Assembly (NCBI GenBank): GCA_025463785.1
Contig: JAODBD010000014.1
Coordinates: 186,001-250,000 of the forward strand
DNA: 64,000 nt
DNA from: Glaciihabitans sp.
GTDB lineage: Bacteria > Actinomycetota > Actinomycetes > Actinomycetales > Microbacteriaceae
Direction: 5' to 3'
Under the pieces are notes generated by a model. It did not search any database and was not told the DNA's origin. It worked only from the letters and a program-made list of their open reading frames with translations. The stretch's first letter is position 1, and the number at the start of each line of letters is the position of its first letter. This document shows positions 1 to 9,132 of the stretch, piece after piece. The position numbers and the translations under genes are program-made.

Positions 1-1
1 A

Positions 2-985
2 GTGCGCAAGACGCGGAAGGGCCCGCAGGTCGGCTCCGGCGGCCAGGGACGACAGGCTCTCGAGGGCAAGAAGCCCACGCCGAAGGCCGAGGACCGTCCG
101 TACCATCCCGCAGGCAAGCGCAAGGCCGCCTCCGAGCGGTTCGTCGCGTCGGGCGGCCGGGCGAAATCGGGCAACTCGGCAACTTCCGGAGGTGCCCCGA
201 CCAACTCGCGCCCGCGGTCGCGCAACAAGACCGCTGACGAGAGCGAGGTCGTCACCGGCCGCAACTCCGTCGTCGAAGCGCTGCGTGCCCGCATCCCGGC
301 GACGGCCCTCTACGTTGCGACGCGGATCGAAGTGGACGATCGGGTCAAGGAAGCCCTGAACCTCGCGAACCATCGCGGCATCCCCGTGCTCGAAGTGATG
401 CGGCCCGAGCTCGACCGGTTGGCCGGCTTCGACTCCGTGCATCAGGGGCTCGCCCTCAAGGTGCCGCCGTATGAATATGCACACCCGGTCGAACTGCTGG
501 AGCAGGCGATCAGCCGCGGCAAGAAGCCGTTGTTTGTGGCGCTGGACGGCATCACCGATCCGCGCAACCTTGGAGCGATCATCCGCTCGGTTGCGGCGTT
601 CGGTGGCCAGGGTGTCATCGTTCCGCAGCGTCGGTCAGTCGGGCTGACCGCTTCGGCGTGGAAGACATCCGCGGGCGCCGCGGCCCGCACACCCGTCGCG
701 ATGGCGGCGAACCTCACGCAGACGCTCAAGGACTTCAAACAGCGCGGCGTCTTCGTGCTCGGGCTGGATGGCGACGGCGACATCTCGTTGCCGTCGATCG
801 AACTCGCGAATGAGCCGGTGCTGCTGGTGGTCGGCAGCGAGGGCAAGGGACTGTCTCGCCTGGTGACGGAGACCTGCGATGCCGTGGTGTCGATCCCGAT
901 CTCGGCGGCGACCGAGTCGCTCAACGCGGGAATCGCGGTCAGCGTCGCGCTCTACGAAATCGCCAAGCGCCGCGCCGCGAAGTAG
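2..985 (+). CDS. rlmB: 23S rRNA (guanosine-2'-O-)-methyltransferase RlmB, 5' end cut by the window
   Basis: SpoU/TrmH-family SAM-dependent 2'-O-methyltransferase that modifies a guanosine of 23S rRNA. The SPOUT knot motifs are visible: motif 1 DPRNLGAIIRS (about residue 187), motif 2 VVGSEGKGLSR (about 280) and motif 3 SLNAGIAVSVALYEIA near the C-terminus. Residues 90-160 are the substrate-binding domain (GRNSVVEALRA). The first 80 residues are basic and low in complexity, as usual in actinobacterial RlmB. The GTG at base 2 is probably internal and the true start probably lies upstream of the window. It converges on the DUF4032 gene across a strong hairpin. Confidence 0.93.
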   Translation: MRKTRKGPQVGSGGQGRQALEGKKPTPKAEDRPYHPAGKRKAASERFVASGGRAKSGNSATSGGAPTNSRPRSRNKTADESEVVTGRNSVVEALRARIPATALYVATRIEVDDRVKEALNLANHRGIPVLEVMRPELDRLAGFDSVHQGLALKVPPYEYAHPVELLEQAISRGKKPLFVALDGITDPRNLGAIIRSVAAFGGQGVIVPQRRSVGLTASAWKTSAGAAARTPVAMAANLTQTLKDFKQRGVFVLGLDGDGDISLPSIELANEPVLLVVGSEGKGLSRLVTETCDAVVSIPISAATESLNAGIAVSVALYEIAKRRAAK

Positions 986-1009
986 CCCGCGGGCATGACC
1001 GCCCGCGGG
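986..1009. terminator. bidirectional hairpin between rlmB and DUF4032
   Basis: A perfect 9-bp inverted repeat, CCCGCGGGC and GCCCGCGGG with a 6-base loop, starts directly after the rlmB stop and ends 9 bases before the convergent DUF4032 stop. There is no clear U-run. A role as a shared terminator is inferred from its position. Confidence 0.7.
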
Positions 1010-1018
1010 TGACTACCG

Positions 1019-2296
1019 CTAGACGTTTTTGCGCCAGTCCTCTTCGTCGGGGAGGGGCACTGGCAGCGTGATCGACTCGGTGGGGGGCGAAATCACCGTG
1101 GCCTCGTCCCGACGGTGACGCAAGACAGTGTCGACGTACGACCCGAGCGCCTCCGCGAGGGGCACGTCACGACCCTCGCGCTGTGACATGTACCAGCGAT
1201 GTTCGAGCAACTGGTGGAACACTTCCGCGGGTTCGAGCTTGCCGCGCAGATCTTTCGGAATCGCGCGGATGACCGGCTCGAACACCTGCGCCAGCCACTC
1301 GTGCGCGACCATTTCCTCGTCGTCATCCTTCTTTCCAAAGGTGACGGTGTACGAATCGAGATCATTCAGCAGGCGCCTGGCCTGGTTTTCCTGCGCGTCG
1401 ATCCCGGTCAGCCGCAGGAGCCGGCGCGAGTGGTGCCCGGCGTCGACCACCTTCGGCTGAATGCGCACCTGGGTGCCCGTGTCATCCGTCTTGATGGCCA
1501 GCTCTTCGATGTCGAACCCGAGATTGTTGAGGCGCTCGACGCGCTGGTTGATGCGCCAGCGTTCCGACTGGTCGAATTCTTCAGACCCGGTCAGCTCTTT
1601 CCACAGGTTGCGATAGGCCGTGAGGATGCCGTTACCGATCTCGACAGGATCGAGCTCGTCATCGAGGCGGCCGCCTGCCTGAAGGTCGAGCAACTCGCCC
1701 GCGATATTAATGCGGGCGATTTCGAGGTCGTTCTCGCGCTGGCCGTTCGAAAGGCCGTCGTACAGCTGGCCGGTCTCGGCGTCGACAAGGTAGGCGGCGA
1801 ATGCGCCGGCATCCCGTCGGAACAGTGTGTTGGAGAGCGAGACATCACCCCAGAAGAAGCCGACGATGTGCAGCCGCACGAGCAGTACGGCCAGCGCGTC
1901 TACGAGACGCGTGGCGGTGTCGGGACGGAGCCCCTGCGAGTAGAGCGCACGGTAGGGGAGCGAAAACTTGAGGTGTCGAGTGACGAGCACCGAGTCGAGT
2001 TCGTTGCCCTCGTCATCCGTTCTGTTGGTAATCACGGCGACCGGATCGACGCACGGAATCTGGAGCCGCTGCAGCGTGCGCAGCATGTCGTATTCGGAGC
2101 GCGCGAACTCGGCCGAGGTCTCCTTGATCGCGATGACATAGCCGCCCAGGTGCGCGAACCGCACGAGGTGGCGCGAGATACCCTTCGGCAGAGCGGCGAT
2201 GTTGTCGTCAGGCCAGAGCTCAAGCGGCAGGTTCCACGGCAGATCGAGGAGCGCGGGGTCGACGATCGCTGAGGTGATGTTGAGGGCGCCGCTCAT
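1019..2296 (-). CDS. DUF4032 domain-containing protein (kinase-like fold)
   Basis: A conserved actinobacterial protein of about 425 residues with a lipopolysaccharide-kinase/RIO-like N-terminal half: a Lys in VIAIKETSAEFARSEY and a catalytic-loop-like FFWGDVSLSNTLF followed by YLVDAETG, which resembles a metal-binding Asp. The C-terminal half matches the DUF4032 pattern. Substrate is unknown. The ATG at 2296 is chosen because GGGAGA sits 6-7 bases upstream; an in-frame TTG 18 bases earlier overlaps that ribosome site and is less likely. It lies downstream of the UgpC-like ATPase gene and is separated from it by a terminator, so it probably has its own promoter or depends on read-through. Confidence 0.85.
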   Translation of the reverse strand: MSGALNITSAIVDPALLDLPWNLPLELWPDDNIAALPKGISRHLVRFAHLGGYVIAIKETSAEFARSEYDMLRTLQRLQIPCVDPVAVITNRTDDEGNELDSVLVTRHLKFSLPYRALYSQGLRPDTATRLVDALAVLLVRLHIVGFFWGDVSLSNTLFRRDAGAFAAYLVDAETGQLYDGLSNGQRENDLEIARINIAGELLDLQAGGRLDDELDPVEIGNGILTAYRNLWKELTGSEEFDQSERWRINQRVERLNNLGFDIEELAIKTDDTGTQVRIQPKVVDAGHHSRRLLRLTGIDAQENQARRLLNDLDSYTVTFGKKDDDEEMVAHEWLAQVFEPVIRAIPKDLRGKLEPAEVFHQLLEHRWYMSQREGRDVPLAEALGSYVDTVLRHRRDEATVISPPTESITLPVPLPDEEDWRKNV

Positions 2297-2320
2297 GGAA
2301 ATTCTCCCGGTCAAACGAAC

Positions 2321-2353
2321 GAGCCCGTCACCTCAGGACAAGGTGACGGGCTC
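2321..2353 (-). terminator. intrinsic terminator after the UgpC-like ATPase gene
   Basis: A perfect 13-bp stem (GAGCCCGTCACCT paired with AGGTGACGGGCTC) with a 7-base loop lies 12 bases beyond the stop of the ATPase gene on the minus strand. It is followed there by the T-rich GTTCGTTTGA. Confidence 0.85.
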
Positions 2354-2365
2354 GAACCTGGTGAA

Positions 2366-3469
2366 CTAGTTCTTGACCGCGATGACTGCTTCGCCAACAC
2401 GCAGGCCCGACTCGATGTCGAACAGGTGAAGGTGGCCTTCCTTCGGGGTTACGAAGACCTTGTCGCCGGCGTTCGGGTGCGAACGACCGTCAACGCGAAC
2501 GCACAGGTCAACGCGGCTGCCCTCGACGTCGGCGTGGCCGTAGAGGTTGCCGTCGGCACCAAGTTCCTCGATGACGTCGACCTCGACCGGCAGGCCGTCG
2601 CCCGTTGTCGCGACCGTGACATCTTCCGGGCGGATGCCAACTGTGATCTTCTTAGTCTTGATATCGGCGAGCGTTGCGCGGTCGATCCTGACCGTGTGGC
2701 TGCCGAACTTCACGCCGTCTGCGGTGAGGTCGGTCTGGAACAGGTTCATGGCCGGTGAGCCGATGAAGCCGGCGACGAAGATGTTGTCGGGGTGTTCGTA
2801 CAGGTCACGCGGGGTGCCGACCTGCTGCAGCACGCCATCCTTCAGCACCGCGATGCGGTCACCCATGGTGAGCGCCTCGGTCTGGTCGTGCGTGACGTAG
2901 ACGGTCGTGACTCCGAGGCGGCGCTGGAGCGACGCGATCTGGGTACGGGTCTGAACGCGCAGCTTGGCGTCGAGGTTCGACAGCGGCTCGTCCATGAGGA
3001 ACACCTGCGGCTGGCGCACGATCGCACGGCCCATGGCGACGCGCTGACGCTGGCCGCCGGAGAGCGCCTTCGGCTTGCGGCCGAGGTAAGGCTCGAGGTC
3101 GAGGAGCTTGGCAGCCTCGAGAACGCGGTTGGCGCGCTCATCCTTGTTGACGCCCGCGATCTTGAGAGCGAAACCCATGTTTTCGGCGACGGTCATGTGT
3201 GGGTACAGCGCGTAGTTCTGGAACACCATCGCGATGTCGCGATCCTTCGGCGGAACGTCGGTGACGTTGCGTTCGCCGATGAAGATGTTGCCGTCGTTGA
3301 CCTCTTCGAGGCCCGCGAGCATGCGCAGGGTCGTGGACTTGCCACAGCCTGAGGGGCCGACGAGTACGAGGAACTCGCCGTCGGCGACCTGGAGGTCGAT
3401 TGCGTCGACTGCGGGTCGGGTCGAACCCGGGTAAATGCGGGTTGCCTTGTCGAACGTTACAGATGCCAT
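2366..3469 (-). CDS. ugpC: sugar/glycerol-phosphate type ABC transporter ATP-binding protein (UgpC/MsmK family)
   Basis: ATPase subunit of a CUT1-type carbohydrate importer. Walker A GPSGCGKST (residues 37-45), Q-loop FQNYALYPH, signature LSGGQRQR, Walker B VFLMDEPLSNLDA and the H-loop VTHDQ are all present. The C-terminal 130 residues form the OB-fold regulatory domain of the MalK/UgpC/MsmK group (VGIRPEDV). Length (367 aa) is normal. No permease or binding-protein gene is adjacent. In many actinobacteria one such MsmK-like ATPase serves several importers, and that is the likely situation here. The actual sugar cannot be read from the sequence. Confidence 0.9.
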   Translation of the reverse strand: MASVTFDKATRIYPGSTRPAVDAIDLQVADGEFLVLVGPSGCGKSTTLRMLAGLEEVNDGNIFIGERNVTDVPPKDRDIAMVFQNYALYPHMTVAENMGFALKIAGVNKDERANRVLEAAKLLDLEPYLGRKPKALSGGQRQRVAMGRAIVRQPQVFLMDEPLSNLDAKLRVQTRTQIASLQRRLGVTTVYVTHDQTEALTMGDRIAVLKDGVLQQVGTPRDLYEHPDNIFVAGFIGSPAMNLFQTDLTADGVKFGSHTVRIDRATLADIKTKKITVGIRPEDVTVATTGDGLPVEVDVIEELGADGNLYGHADVEGSRVDLCVRVDGRSHPNAGDKVFVTPKEGHLHLFDIESGLRVGEAVIAVKN

Positions 3470-3687
3470 TACTAAATTTCTCCTTCACCGGCAGGTACGT
3501 GCCGGACGATCCGTTGTGATGGATGGTGCGCGCTAACGCACCACCCGCCATTATGTCACCCGGAAGGGGGAAGGAGTAACAGAGCATTCTGGCTGTTGAC
3601 TAGGGTGGTACCGCCCGTTTGGAGGTTTCCCAGACAGGGCTTCTACGATCTTCGATGCGAGCTGAACGACAATTCGAGCGGGGTTAC

Positions 3688-4599
3688 ATGACATACGGCG
3701 ATGAGCCCGAGGTCGGTCGACGAGACGCCGCACGCGAAAAGTCGAAGGCTCTTCGCGACGCGCATCGTAAGCGAGAGCGACGCAACCGCTGGATCCTGCA
3801 GGGCGGGATTGCGGGCGGTGTCGTCGTCATCCTGGTCGTTATTGCCATCGTTTTGTTCACCAGCATCAGCCCTGCGGTAGCCGGCCCACTCAACATGCAG
3901 AGCGACGGGATCACGATAGGCAAGGCCGCCAAGGCCGAACTCACGCCCGCAGTTCCCGCGGACGGTCGGCCGACTGCGACCACACGCGACAAGAAGTCGA
4001 GCGTCGTCACCATCCGGATCTACGTCGACTTCCTCTGCCCGACCTGCGGCCAGTTCGTGCGCGCGAACCGCGATCAGATCAGCTCCTGGCTGAACGACGG
4101 CGCCGCAACCATCGAGATTCACCCGATCTCGGTTCTCGATCGGGTCTCGCTTGGCAGCTCGTACTCGACCCGCGCCGCGACCGCCGCCGCCTGTGTTGCG
4201 AACTACTCGCCCAATGATTTCTGGGCCTTCACGCAGGCCATGTTCGCGCAGCAGCCCAAAGAGCAGGCGCCCGGCTTCACAAACGCCCAGATTCTTTCAA
4301 AGGCTCGGGATGCCGGCGTAGGCAACCTGTCGCAGATCACGACTTGCGTGAATAACCAGAGGTTCAAAGCCTGGGTGGTGGACGCGACACAGCGCGCGCA
4401 GACCGGTCCGCTGCCCGACTCCAACGTCAAGGCGGTGGCAGCACCACCCGTGATCATCGTCGATGGGCTCCAGTACCAGTCGGCCAACTACGGGAGCGCC
4501 GCCGATTTCCAGGCGTTCGTGGTGCAGGCTGCCGGAGCCGCATTCAGCCCGGAGGTTACGACGCCGACTCCGACCCCCACTCCTACTCCTACGAAGTAG
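3688..4599 (+). CDS. membrane-anchored DsbA-family thioredoxin-fold protein
   Basis: About 300 residues: a charged cytoplasmic N-terminus, one transmembrane helix (residues 38-60, rich in V/I/L), then an extracytoplasmic thioredoxin-like domain with the active-site motif FLCPTCGQF, a CxxC as in DsbA/ScsC-type oxidoreductases. The C-terminus is a Thr-Pro repeat. It probably acts on disulfides of secreted proteins. The ATG at 3688 (MTYGDEPE) is preceded by GAGCGGGG. The upstream in-frame start would add an unlikely 23-residue extension. It is divergent from the UgpC-like gene and convergent with the PQQ lipoprotein. Confidence 0.85.
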   Translation: MTYGDEPEVGRRDAAREKSKALRDAHRKRERRNRWILQGGIAGGVVVILVVIAIVLFTSISPAVAGPLNMQSDGITIGKAAKAELTPAVPADGRPTATTRDKKSSVVTIRIYVDFLCPTCGQFVRANRDQISSWLNDGAATIEIHPISVLDRVSLGSSYSTRAATAAACVANYSPNDFWAFTQAMFAQQPKEQAPGFTNAQILSKARDAGVGNLSQITTCVNNQRFKAWVVDATQRAQTGPLPDSNVKAVAAPPVIIVDGLQYQSANYGSAADFQAFVVQAAGAAFSPEVTTPTPTPTPTPTK

Positions 4600-4616
4600 C
4601 AGGGCAACAAGCGGCG

Positions 4617-6038
4617 CTATCTAGCCCCAGAGAACGCGGTGACGCCGGAGTTGGTGCCGATGAGCAGCAGTCCGAACGCGGTGCTCGGGGTAGCGAAGTG
4701 GGGCAGCGACGTTCCGACATCCAGAGTCTGCATCGTTGCTCCGGTCGTCGCGTTGAACTCGGTGATCGTGCCGTCGGGATACTGCGCGGCCCAGACCGTC
4801 GCGCCGATCACGATGGGCGCGCCGTTCGCGCCGCTGAGCTTCGCTCCCAGCTTATGTTTGGTGAGGTTGACCTCCTGGATGCCACCGGACCTGCAGGGCA
4901 CGAACATGGTGTTCGTCGCCGCGTAGTACGCCGGCCCGCCGTCGGGGTCGCTGCCGCACAGGTTGTGGATCGCGGCGACTTTGGTGAGATGGCTCTGCGT
5001 GAGGATGAATGCGATGTCGGTCTTGCCGGTTGCGAACACCGTGCCGTGCGGGAGCAGCACCGGGTTGCCCGTCCCAAGATCTGCGTCACCACCAGCGCTG
5101 GTGTCCTTGAACGAGGCGAGCACCTGAAGTGTGGACGAAAGCCGCACGACGCTTTCGGTGTATTTCCTGGTGTCGGGGCCACCCGGTGGCGGGCCCGGGT
5201 TGGCGTTGCCGGTCGTGACGTAGATGTCGCCGAGTGAGTTGGCCGCGGGCGCGCCGCCAGCCTCCCAGATCGCGCCGCCCTCGCCGTTGGATGCCACCTC
5301 GAACGTTGCGGTCGCGGCATGGCCCTTCACGTCGACACCGACAACCCAGCCGTGATAATGCCCGCAGTCACCCGAATTGCCGCCGTAGCTGACGTAGACA
5401 CGTCCCTTGGAAAGGGCGAGGCCCGCGCGCTGCAGCAGGTTGATGGCGTGCTCGCCCGACGGAAGTTTCGGGTCCACGTTCTTCGTAAATACGACACTCC
5501 CGCTGGCGATGTTGATGCCCTCGAGCTGATGGTGCACTGTGGTGCCGCCGTCGCTGATCTCGCCCACAACGTAGACGATTCCCGCAGTGGTGTCGATGAC
5601 CGGCGTGCTGGTGATTCCGAGCGGATCGATGTTGCCGCATCCTGTTTTCGAGTCGACGCTGGTCAGCGGCGTGCCCAGCGTGACAGACCAGAGAATACTG
5701 CCGTTAGTGGGGTCGAGGGCGACGACGCGATTGTTCTCGGTGGCTGCAATGATGCGCCCACCCGCGACTACTGGCTGGCCGAAGACCGCGCCGCCGAGGT
5801 CTGCGGTCCATGCTTTCGTCGCAGAGTCGAGTGAGGCGCCCGCAGACACCGCGCCCGAGCGTGACTGGGTCGCGTGGTAGCCCGGCCAGGTCGTCAGGCC
5901 AAGAGGCGAAGGGGGTGTCGCGGCGGGATGCGCAGAAGCGTTCGGGTCTGCGCCGCTCGCCTCCTGCACCGTGGCGCATCCGGCGAGCGCCACGCCGACC
6001 GCCACGGCCGCGACTATCAGTACGCGTACAATGGCCAT
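4617..6038 (-). CDS. PQQ-like beta-propeller lipoprotein
   Basis: A secreted lipoprotein of 473 residues. The signal peptide ends in the lipobox LAGC (Cys20), so the mature protein should be lipid-anchored outside the membrane. The rest consists of beta-propeller blades of the PQQ/BamB type, with repeats such as GRIIAATENNRVVALDPTNG and GIVYVVGEIS. No catalytic residues of quinoprotein dehydrogenases are evident, so a binding or scaffolding role is more likely than an enzymatic one. The start has a good ribosome site, GGGGGACG. It ends 17 bases from the DsbA-like gene. Confidence 0.85.
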   Translation of the reverse strand: MAIVRVLIVAAVAVGVALAGCATVQEASGADPNASAHPAATPPSPLGLTTWPGYHATQSRSGAVSAGASLDSATKAWTADLGGAVFGQPVVAGGRIIAATENNRVVALDPTNGSILWSVTLGTPLTSVDSKTGCGNIDPLGITSTPVIDTTAGIVYVVGEISDGGTTVHHQLEGINIASGSVVFTKNVDPKLPSGEHAINLLQRAGLALSKGRVYVSYGGNSGDCGHYHGWVVGVDVKGHAATATFEVASNGEGGAIWEAGGAPAANSLGDIYVTTGNANPGPPPGGPDTRKYTESVVRLSSTLQVLASFKDTSAGGDADLGTGNPVLLPHGTVFATGKTDIAFILTQSHLTKVAAIHNLCGSDPDGGPAYYAATNTMFVPCRSGGIQEVNLTKHKLGAKLSGANGAPIVIGATVWAAQYPDGTITEFNATTGATMQTLDVGTSLPHFATPSTAFGLLLIGTNSGVTAFSGAR

Positions 6039-6149
6039 CGAAACGTCCCCCGATCTTCGAAGGATAAACCTCCGCGTCGTTCTGTCAGCGTATGCCGGGG
6101 TGGGGCGACTCTCTAGTGCGGGACACGTCAGGTCAGGTCGTCGGTTGCG

Positions 6150-6968
6150 TCAGGCCCCGGCGGCTGTGACGATGAAGTCTGTCGCGAAACCGATGGTCAT
6201 GCCGACGAGGATGCCGGCGAACAGTCCGTAGTGTCGATTGAGTCGCAGCGCCACGCCCACCAACTGGACGATCACAAAGATGATCGAACCGGCGGCCAGC
6301 GCGAGGAACGCGACCGAGATCAGATCGTTCACGAGGACGCCGCCGAGCAGGGTGCCGATGAGGGTGGGCAGTCCGCCGATCAGGCCGAGAAGCGCAAGTC
6401 TGGTCCAGGTCGGGCGCACCGGCGCTCCCGCCAGCGGAGCCGTAATGCCGAAGCCTTCGGTGGCGTTATGAAGTCCGAACCCGATCACGAGTACGACCGC
6501 CAGCTGAAGCTGCCCGCCCGCCGCCGACTGGCCGATTGCGAGGCCCTCCGAGAAGTTGTGCAGGCCGATTCCGACCGCGATCATGAACGCCAGGCGCCCG
6601 GCGGTCTCATCCAGGCGAAGGACGCCGGGCTTCCGATCCGAGACGATGGCCCACCGTTTGCGTCCCCAGACGTCGAAGGCGACGAGTCCGAGCATCCCGA
6701 CACCGAGGGCGGCCACGAGGACTGCGGCGAGCACCGAGAAGGTCAGCCAGCCCGTTTTGCCGGCCGTCGCGGTCGCCAGTGTGGCTTCGATCGGTTCGAC
6801 CGCGTGAGTCAGGACATCCCAGACAAGGAACAGCAGGATACCGATGGTGACGGCGTTCAGCAACGCGACTACAGCGGTCGACCGACTTTGAAGGCGGCCG
6901 ATCGGCAACCCAAGAAAGATCGTAAATCCAGCAATGAGGCCGAGGACTAGCAGACTTGCGAAGGACAC
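6150..6968 (-). CDS. ZIP-family divalent metal transporter
   Basis: A polytopic membrane protein of 272 residues, about 8 helices. The two ZIP metal-site motifs are conserved: HNFSEG in helix 4 and HNATEG in helix 5. Family members import or move Zn, Mn or Fe. The start is a GTG at 6968 with AGGAG 9 bases upstream. A DtxR-like palindrome lies just upstream (6992-7010), so iron or manganese control is likely. The gene stands alone, and a DtxR-family regulator gene begins at 63740 in this same window. Confidence 0.9.
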   Translation of the reverse strand: MSFASLLVLGLIAGFTIFLGLPIGRLQSRSTAVVALLNAVTIGILLFLVWDVLTHAVEPIEATLATATAGKTGWLTFSVLAAVLVAALGVGMLGLVAFDVWGRKRWAIVSDRKPGVLRLDETAGRLAFMIAVGIGLHNFSEGLAIGQSAAGGQLQLAVVLVIGFGLHNATEGFGITAPLAGAPVRPTWTRLALLGLIGGLPTLIGTLLGGVLVNDLISVAFLALAAGSIIFVIVQLVGVALRLNRHYGLFAGILVGMTIGFATDFIVTAAGA

Positions 6969-6991
6969 GAAGAGTTGCTCCTAGGTTGAAG

Positions 6992-7010
6992 TGAGGTAAG
7001 GCAACCCTAA
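6992..7010 (-). promoter_or_regulatory. DtxR/IdeR-like metal box upstream of the ZIP gene
   Basis: Read on the minus strand the 19-mer TTAGGGTTGCCTTACCTCA matches the DtxR/IdeR consensus TTAGGTTAGCCTAACCTAA at 15 of 19 positions. It lies 24 bases upstream of the GTG start, where a bound repressor would block transcription. The consensus is established knowledge; binding here is inferred. Confidence 0.65.
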
Positions 7011-7084
7011 CATCCCGAGGAGCGCGCTTCGACGCCAAGTGGTGCCAACGCGGCAGTTGGCTGCGGTGGCAGGAACGCGATTGT

Positions 7085-7600
7085 TCAGCTTGCGGTTCGC
7101 GCGCGTGCAACAAACGACGCGCGCTGCGGAGCGATGAACACCAGCGCCGGATACGTGATGACTGCCAGAGCGAAGTGCATCACGACCAGCACGGCCACTC
7201 CTGCGACCGGCTGTCCCTGGTGGAGAATCCACACGTCCGGTGCGAGACCGACCACGGTAACCGCGATCGCAAGCCACAGATAGAGGCGGCGACCCCTCGA
7301 GGAGACGAGCGTCACCAGTGGCCACGCGACGGATGCGCCGAATACGCCGATCACCGTTAGCTTGGCGTAGTCGCTGAACTGAAAATGCCCATAGCTCGCC
7401 GTCGCGGGGAAGAGAGCGATTCCGGCAACCACGAGTCCACGGCACGCGGCAAGGGAGACTCCGATTGCCACGACGGTCGCAAGAAGCCACCGAAATAGAT
7501 TCGGCTGGGCTCGGCCGGCTGGAAAGTCGATCGCCAGCAGTCCCCGCAGCCCTGAAGATGGCCGTGCATCGGACCCGTGGCTGGTTGGTTGCGAATGCAC
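7085..7600 (-). CDS. DUF6069-like integral membrane protein
   Basis: 171 residues with four predicted transmembrane helices (about residues 37-60, 77-97, 107-124 and 132-155) and the loop PDVWILHQGQP typical of the DUF6069 group. Function unknown. The N-terminus is hydrophilic. It is a monocistronic gene between the ZIP transporter and the arsenic module, and nothing in the sequence ties it to either. Confidence 0.7.
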   Translation of the reverse strand: MHSQPTSHGSDARPSSGLRGLLAIDFPAGRAQPNLFRWLLATVVAIGVSLAACRGLVVAGIALFPATASYGHFQFSDYAKLTVIGVFGASVAWPLVTLVSSRGRRLYLWLAIAVTVVGLAPDVWILHQGQPVAGVAVLVVMHFALAVITYPALVFIAPQRASFVARARTAS

Positions 7601-7705
7601 CCGCGAACTCCTTTAAATGTGGGCGTGAGCTACACCAGTCTTCACGGTAGGGGTCACATCTGAGAGCCAATCAGGATCGGGGTGTGAGTTCTCACATCTC
7701 GGCGG

Positions 7706-9097
7706 TCAGTTGTGGGGTGCGAGGGTGAAACGCGCGTGCCGGCGAGCCCAGGTCTGTGCGGCGATCTGCACTGCATCCCAGGGCGAGCCGAGCGGCGGCG
7801 TGTACGAAAGGTCCAGGTCGCTCAACTGCTCCACGGTCATCCCGTGGAATAGCGCTGTCGCATAGGTGTCGACGCGCTTGGCGGTTTCGGTTCCGCGGGC
7901 GCCAACCAACTGGGCGCCGAGCAACTTGCCGGTCTCCCGGTCGCCGGTGATGCGGATGCTAATGGGCTTGGCCCCCGGGTAATACGCCTTGTGGTCGTCG
8001 GCGATCGCGGTCGAACTGACCGGCGAGTATCCGACCGAAGCCGCCTCGTGCTCGCGAACGCCGGTCCGGGCGGCAACCAGATCGAAGACCTTGACGACCT
8101 GGGTTCCGAGGCTCCCGGCGAAGCGGGCATTTCCGCCGAGGGCGTTCTCGCCCGCAACACGGCCCTGCTTGTGCGCGGTCGTGCCAAGGGGCAGGTAGGT
8201 GGGACCGAGCAGCCGGTGGTGTGTGACGACACCATCCCCCGCTGAGAACACGTGCGGCAATCCGGTGCGCATCGCCTCGTCGATGACGACCGCGCCGCCC
8301 GGCCCGACGGATGCCCCGGCGGACGTGAGCAGGTCGGTGTTGGGTCGCACGCCGATGACAGCGAGAACGAGGTCGGCGGTGCGCGAGAACGATGATCCGT
8401 CGTGGGTTCCGCTGACGAGGAGACCGCCGTCAGTGCGTGCGATGGCGTCGACTCGAGTATTGGTGATGACATCGACCCCGTGAAGAGTGAGCTCGTCGTG
8501 CACGAGTCGGCCAAGCTCCGGGTCGAGGGTCGAGAGAACTTCCGGGCCACGCTGCAGTTGTGTCACTGCGAGACCGCGCACGACGAGGGCCTCCGCCATT
8601 TCGAGACCGACGTATCCGGCGCCGACGATGATGGCGGTTTTCGGATCGCGCTCATCCAGAAAACGATCAAGGGCGAAGGTGTCGCCCATCGAATGCAGCA
8701 CGTGCACGCCGTCTTCGGGGCCCAGCTCATTTAGCCCGGCGATTCCGATGGTCGATGGCAGCGCGCCCGTGCCCACCACGAGTTCGTCGTACGCAACAGA
8801 CGACTCGTTGCCGCCCGCATCCCGCACCTCGAGTCGCTGGCCAGCAACATCGATGCGGGTGGCGAGCGTGTCAAGGCGAAGTGTCATCCCCGTTGCTTCG
8901 AGATCGGCATGGGTGCGGTGGGCGAGCGATTGCCAGGGCGCGACATCGCCGGAAAAGTAGTACGGGATGCCGCAGATCGAGAAATTCGGATAGGCGTCGG
9001 CGACCACGACGGTCACGTCGACCGACGGATCCAACTCGCGAGCGCGGAGAGCGGCCGAGATGCCGGCGTCGCTTCCGCCGATGGCGACAATGTGCAT
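7706..9097 (-). CDS. FAD/NAD(P)-dependent pyridine-nucleotide disulfide oxidoreductase (CoA-disulfide reductase/Nox-like, arsenic-operon type)
   Basis: A 463-residue flavoenzyme. The N-terminal FAD dinucleotide fold is VAIGGSDAGISAA; a single redox Cys lies in NFSICGIPYY as in CoA-disulfide reductase and NADH oxidase; the NAD(P) fold is IIVGAGYVGLEMA (about 160-172); the second FAD motif is VFSAGDGV; the C-terminal dimerisation domain follows. It is encoded 35 bases downstream of the aquaporin on the same strand and divergent from an ArsR-ArsC fusion. Flavoprotein reductases are recurrent members of actinobacterial ars loci, so a redox supply role in arsenate reduction is a reasonable inference. 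The substrate is not proven. Confidence 0.8.
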   Translation of the reverse strand: MHIVAIGGSDAGISAALRARELDPSVDVTVVVADAYPNFSICGIPYYFSGDVAPWQSLAHRTHADLEATGMTLRLDTLATRIDVAGQRLEVRDAGGNESSVAYDELVVGTGALPSTIGIAGLNELGPEDGVHVLHSMGDTFALDRFLDERDPKTAIIVGAGYVGLEMAEALVVRGLAVTQLQRGPEVLSTLDPELGRLVHDELTLHGVDVITNTRVDAIARTDGGLLVSGTHDGSSFSRTADLVLAVIGVRPNTDLLTSAGASVGPGGAVVIDEAMRTGLPHVFSAGDGVVTHHRLLGPTYLPLGTTAHKQGRVAGENALGGNARFAGSLGTQVVKVFDLVAARTGVREHEAASVGYSPVSSTAIADDHKAYYPGAKPISIRITGDRETGKLLGAQLVGARGTETAKRVDTYATALFHGMTVEQLSDLDLSYTPPLGSPWDAVQIAAQTWARRHARFTLAPHN

Positions 9098-9132
9098 GGG
9101 GTTATGGCCTTTCGAACGAGCGGGCTGGGGAA

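Noticed and set aside
1199..2272. Long plus-strand frame opposite DUF4032
   Set aside because: Shadow of the real gene, which has the conserved domain and ribosome site.
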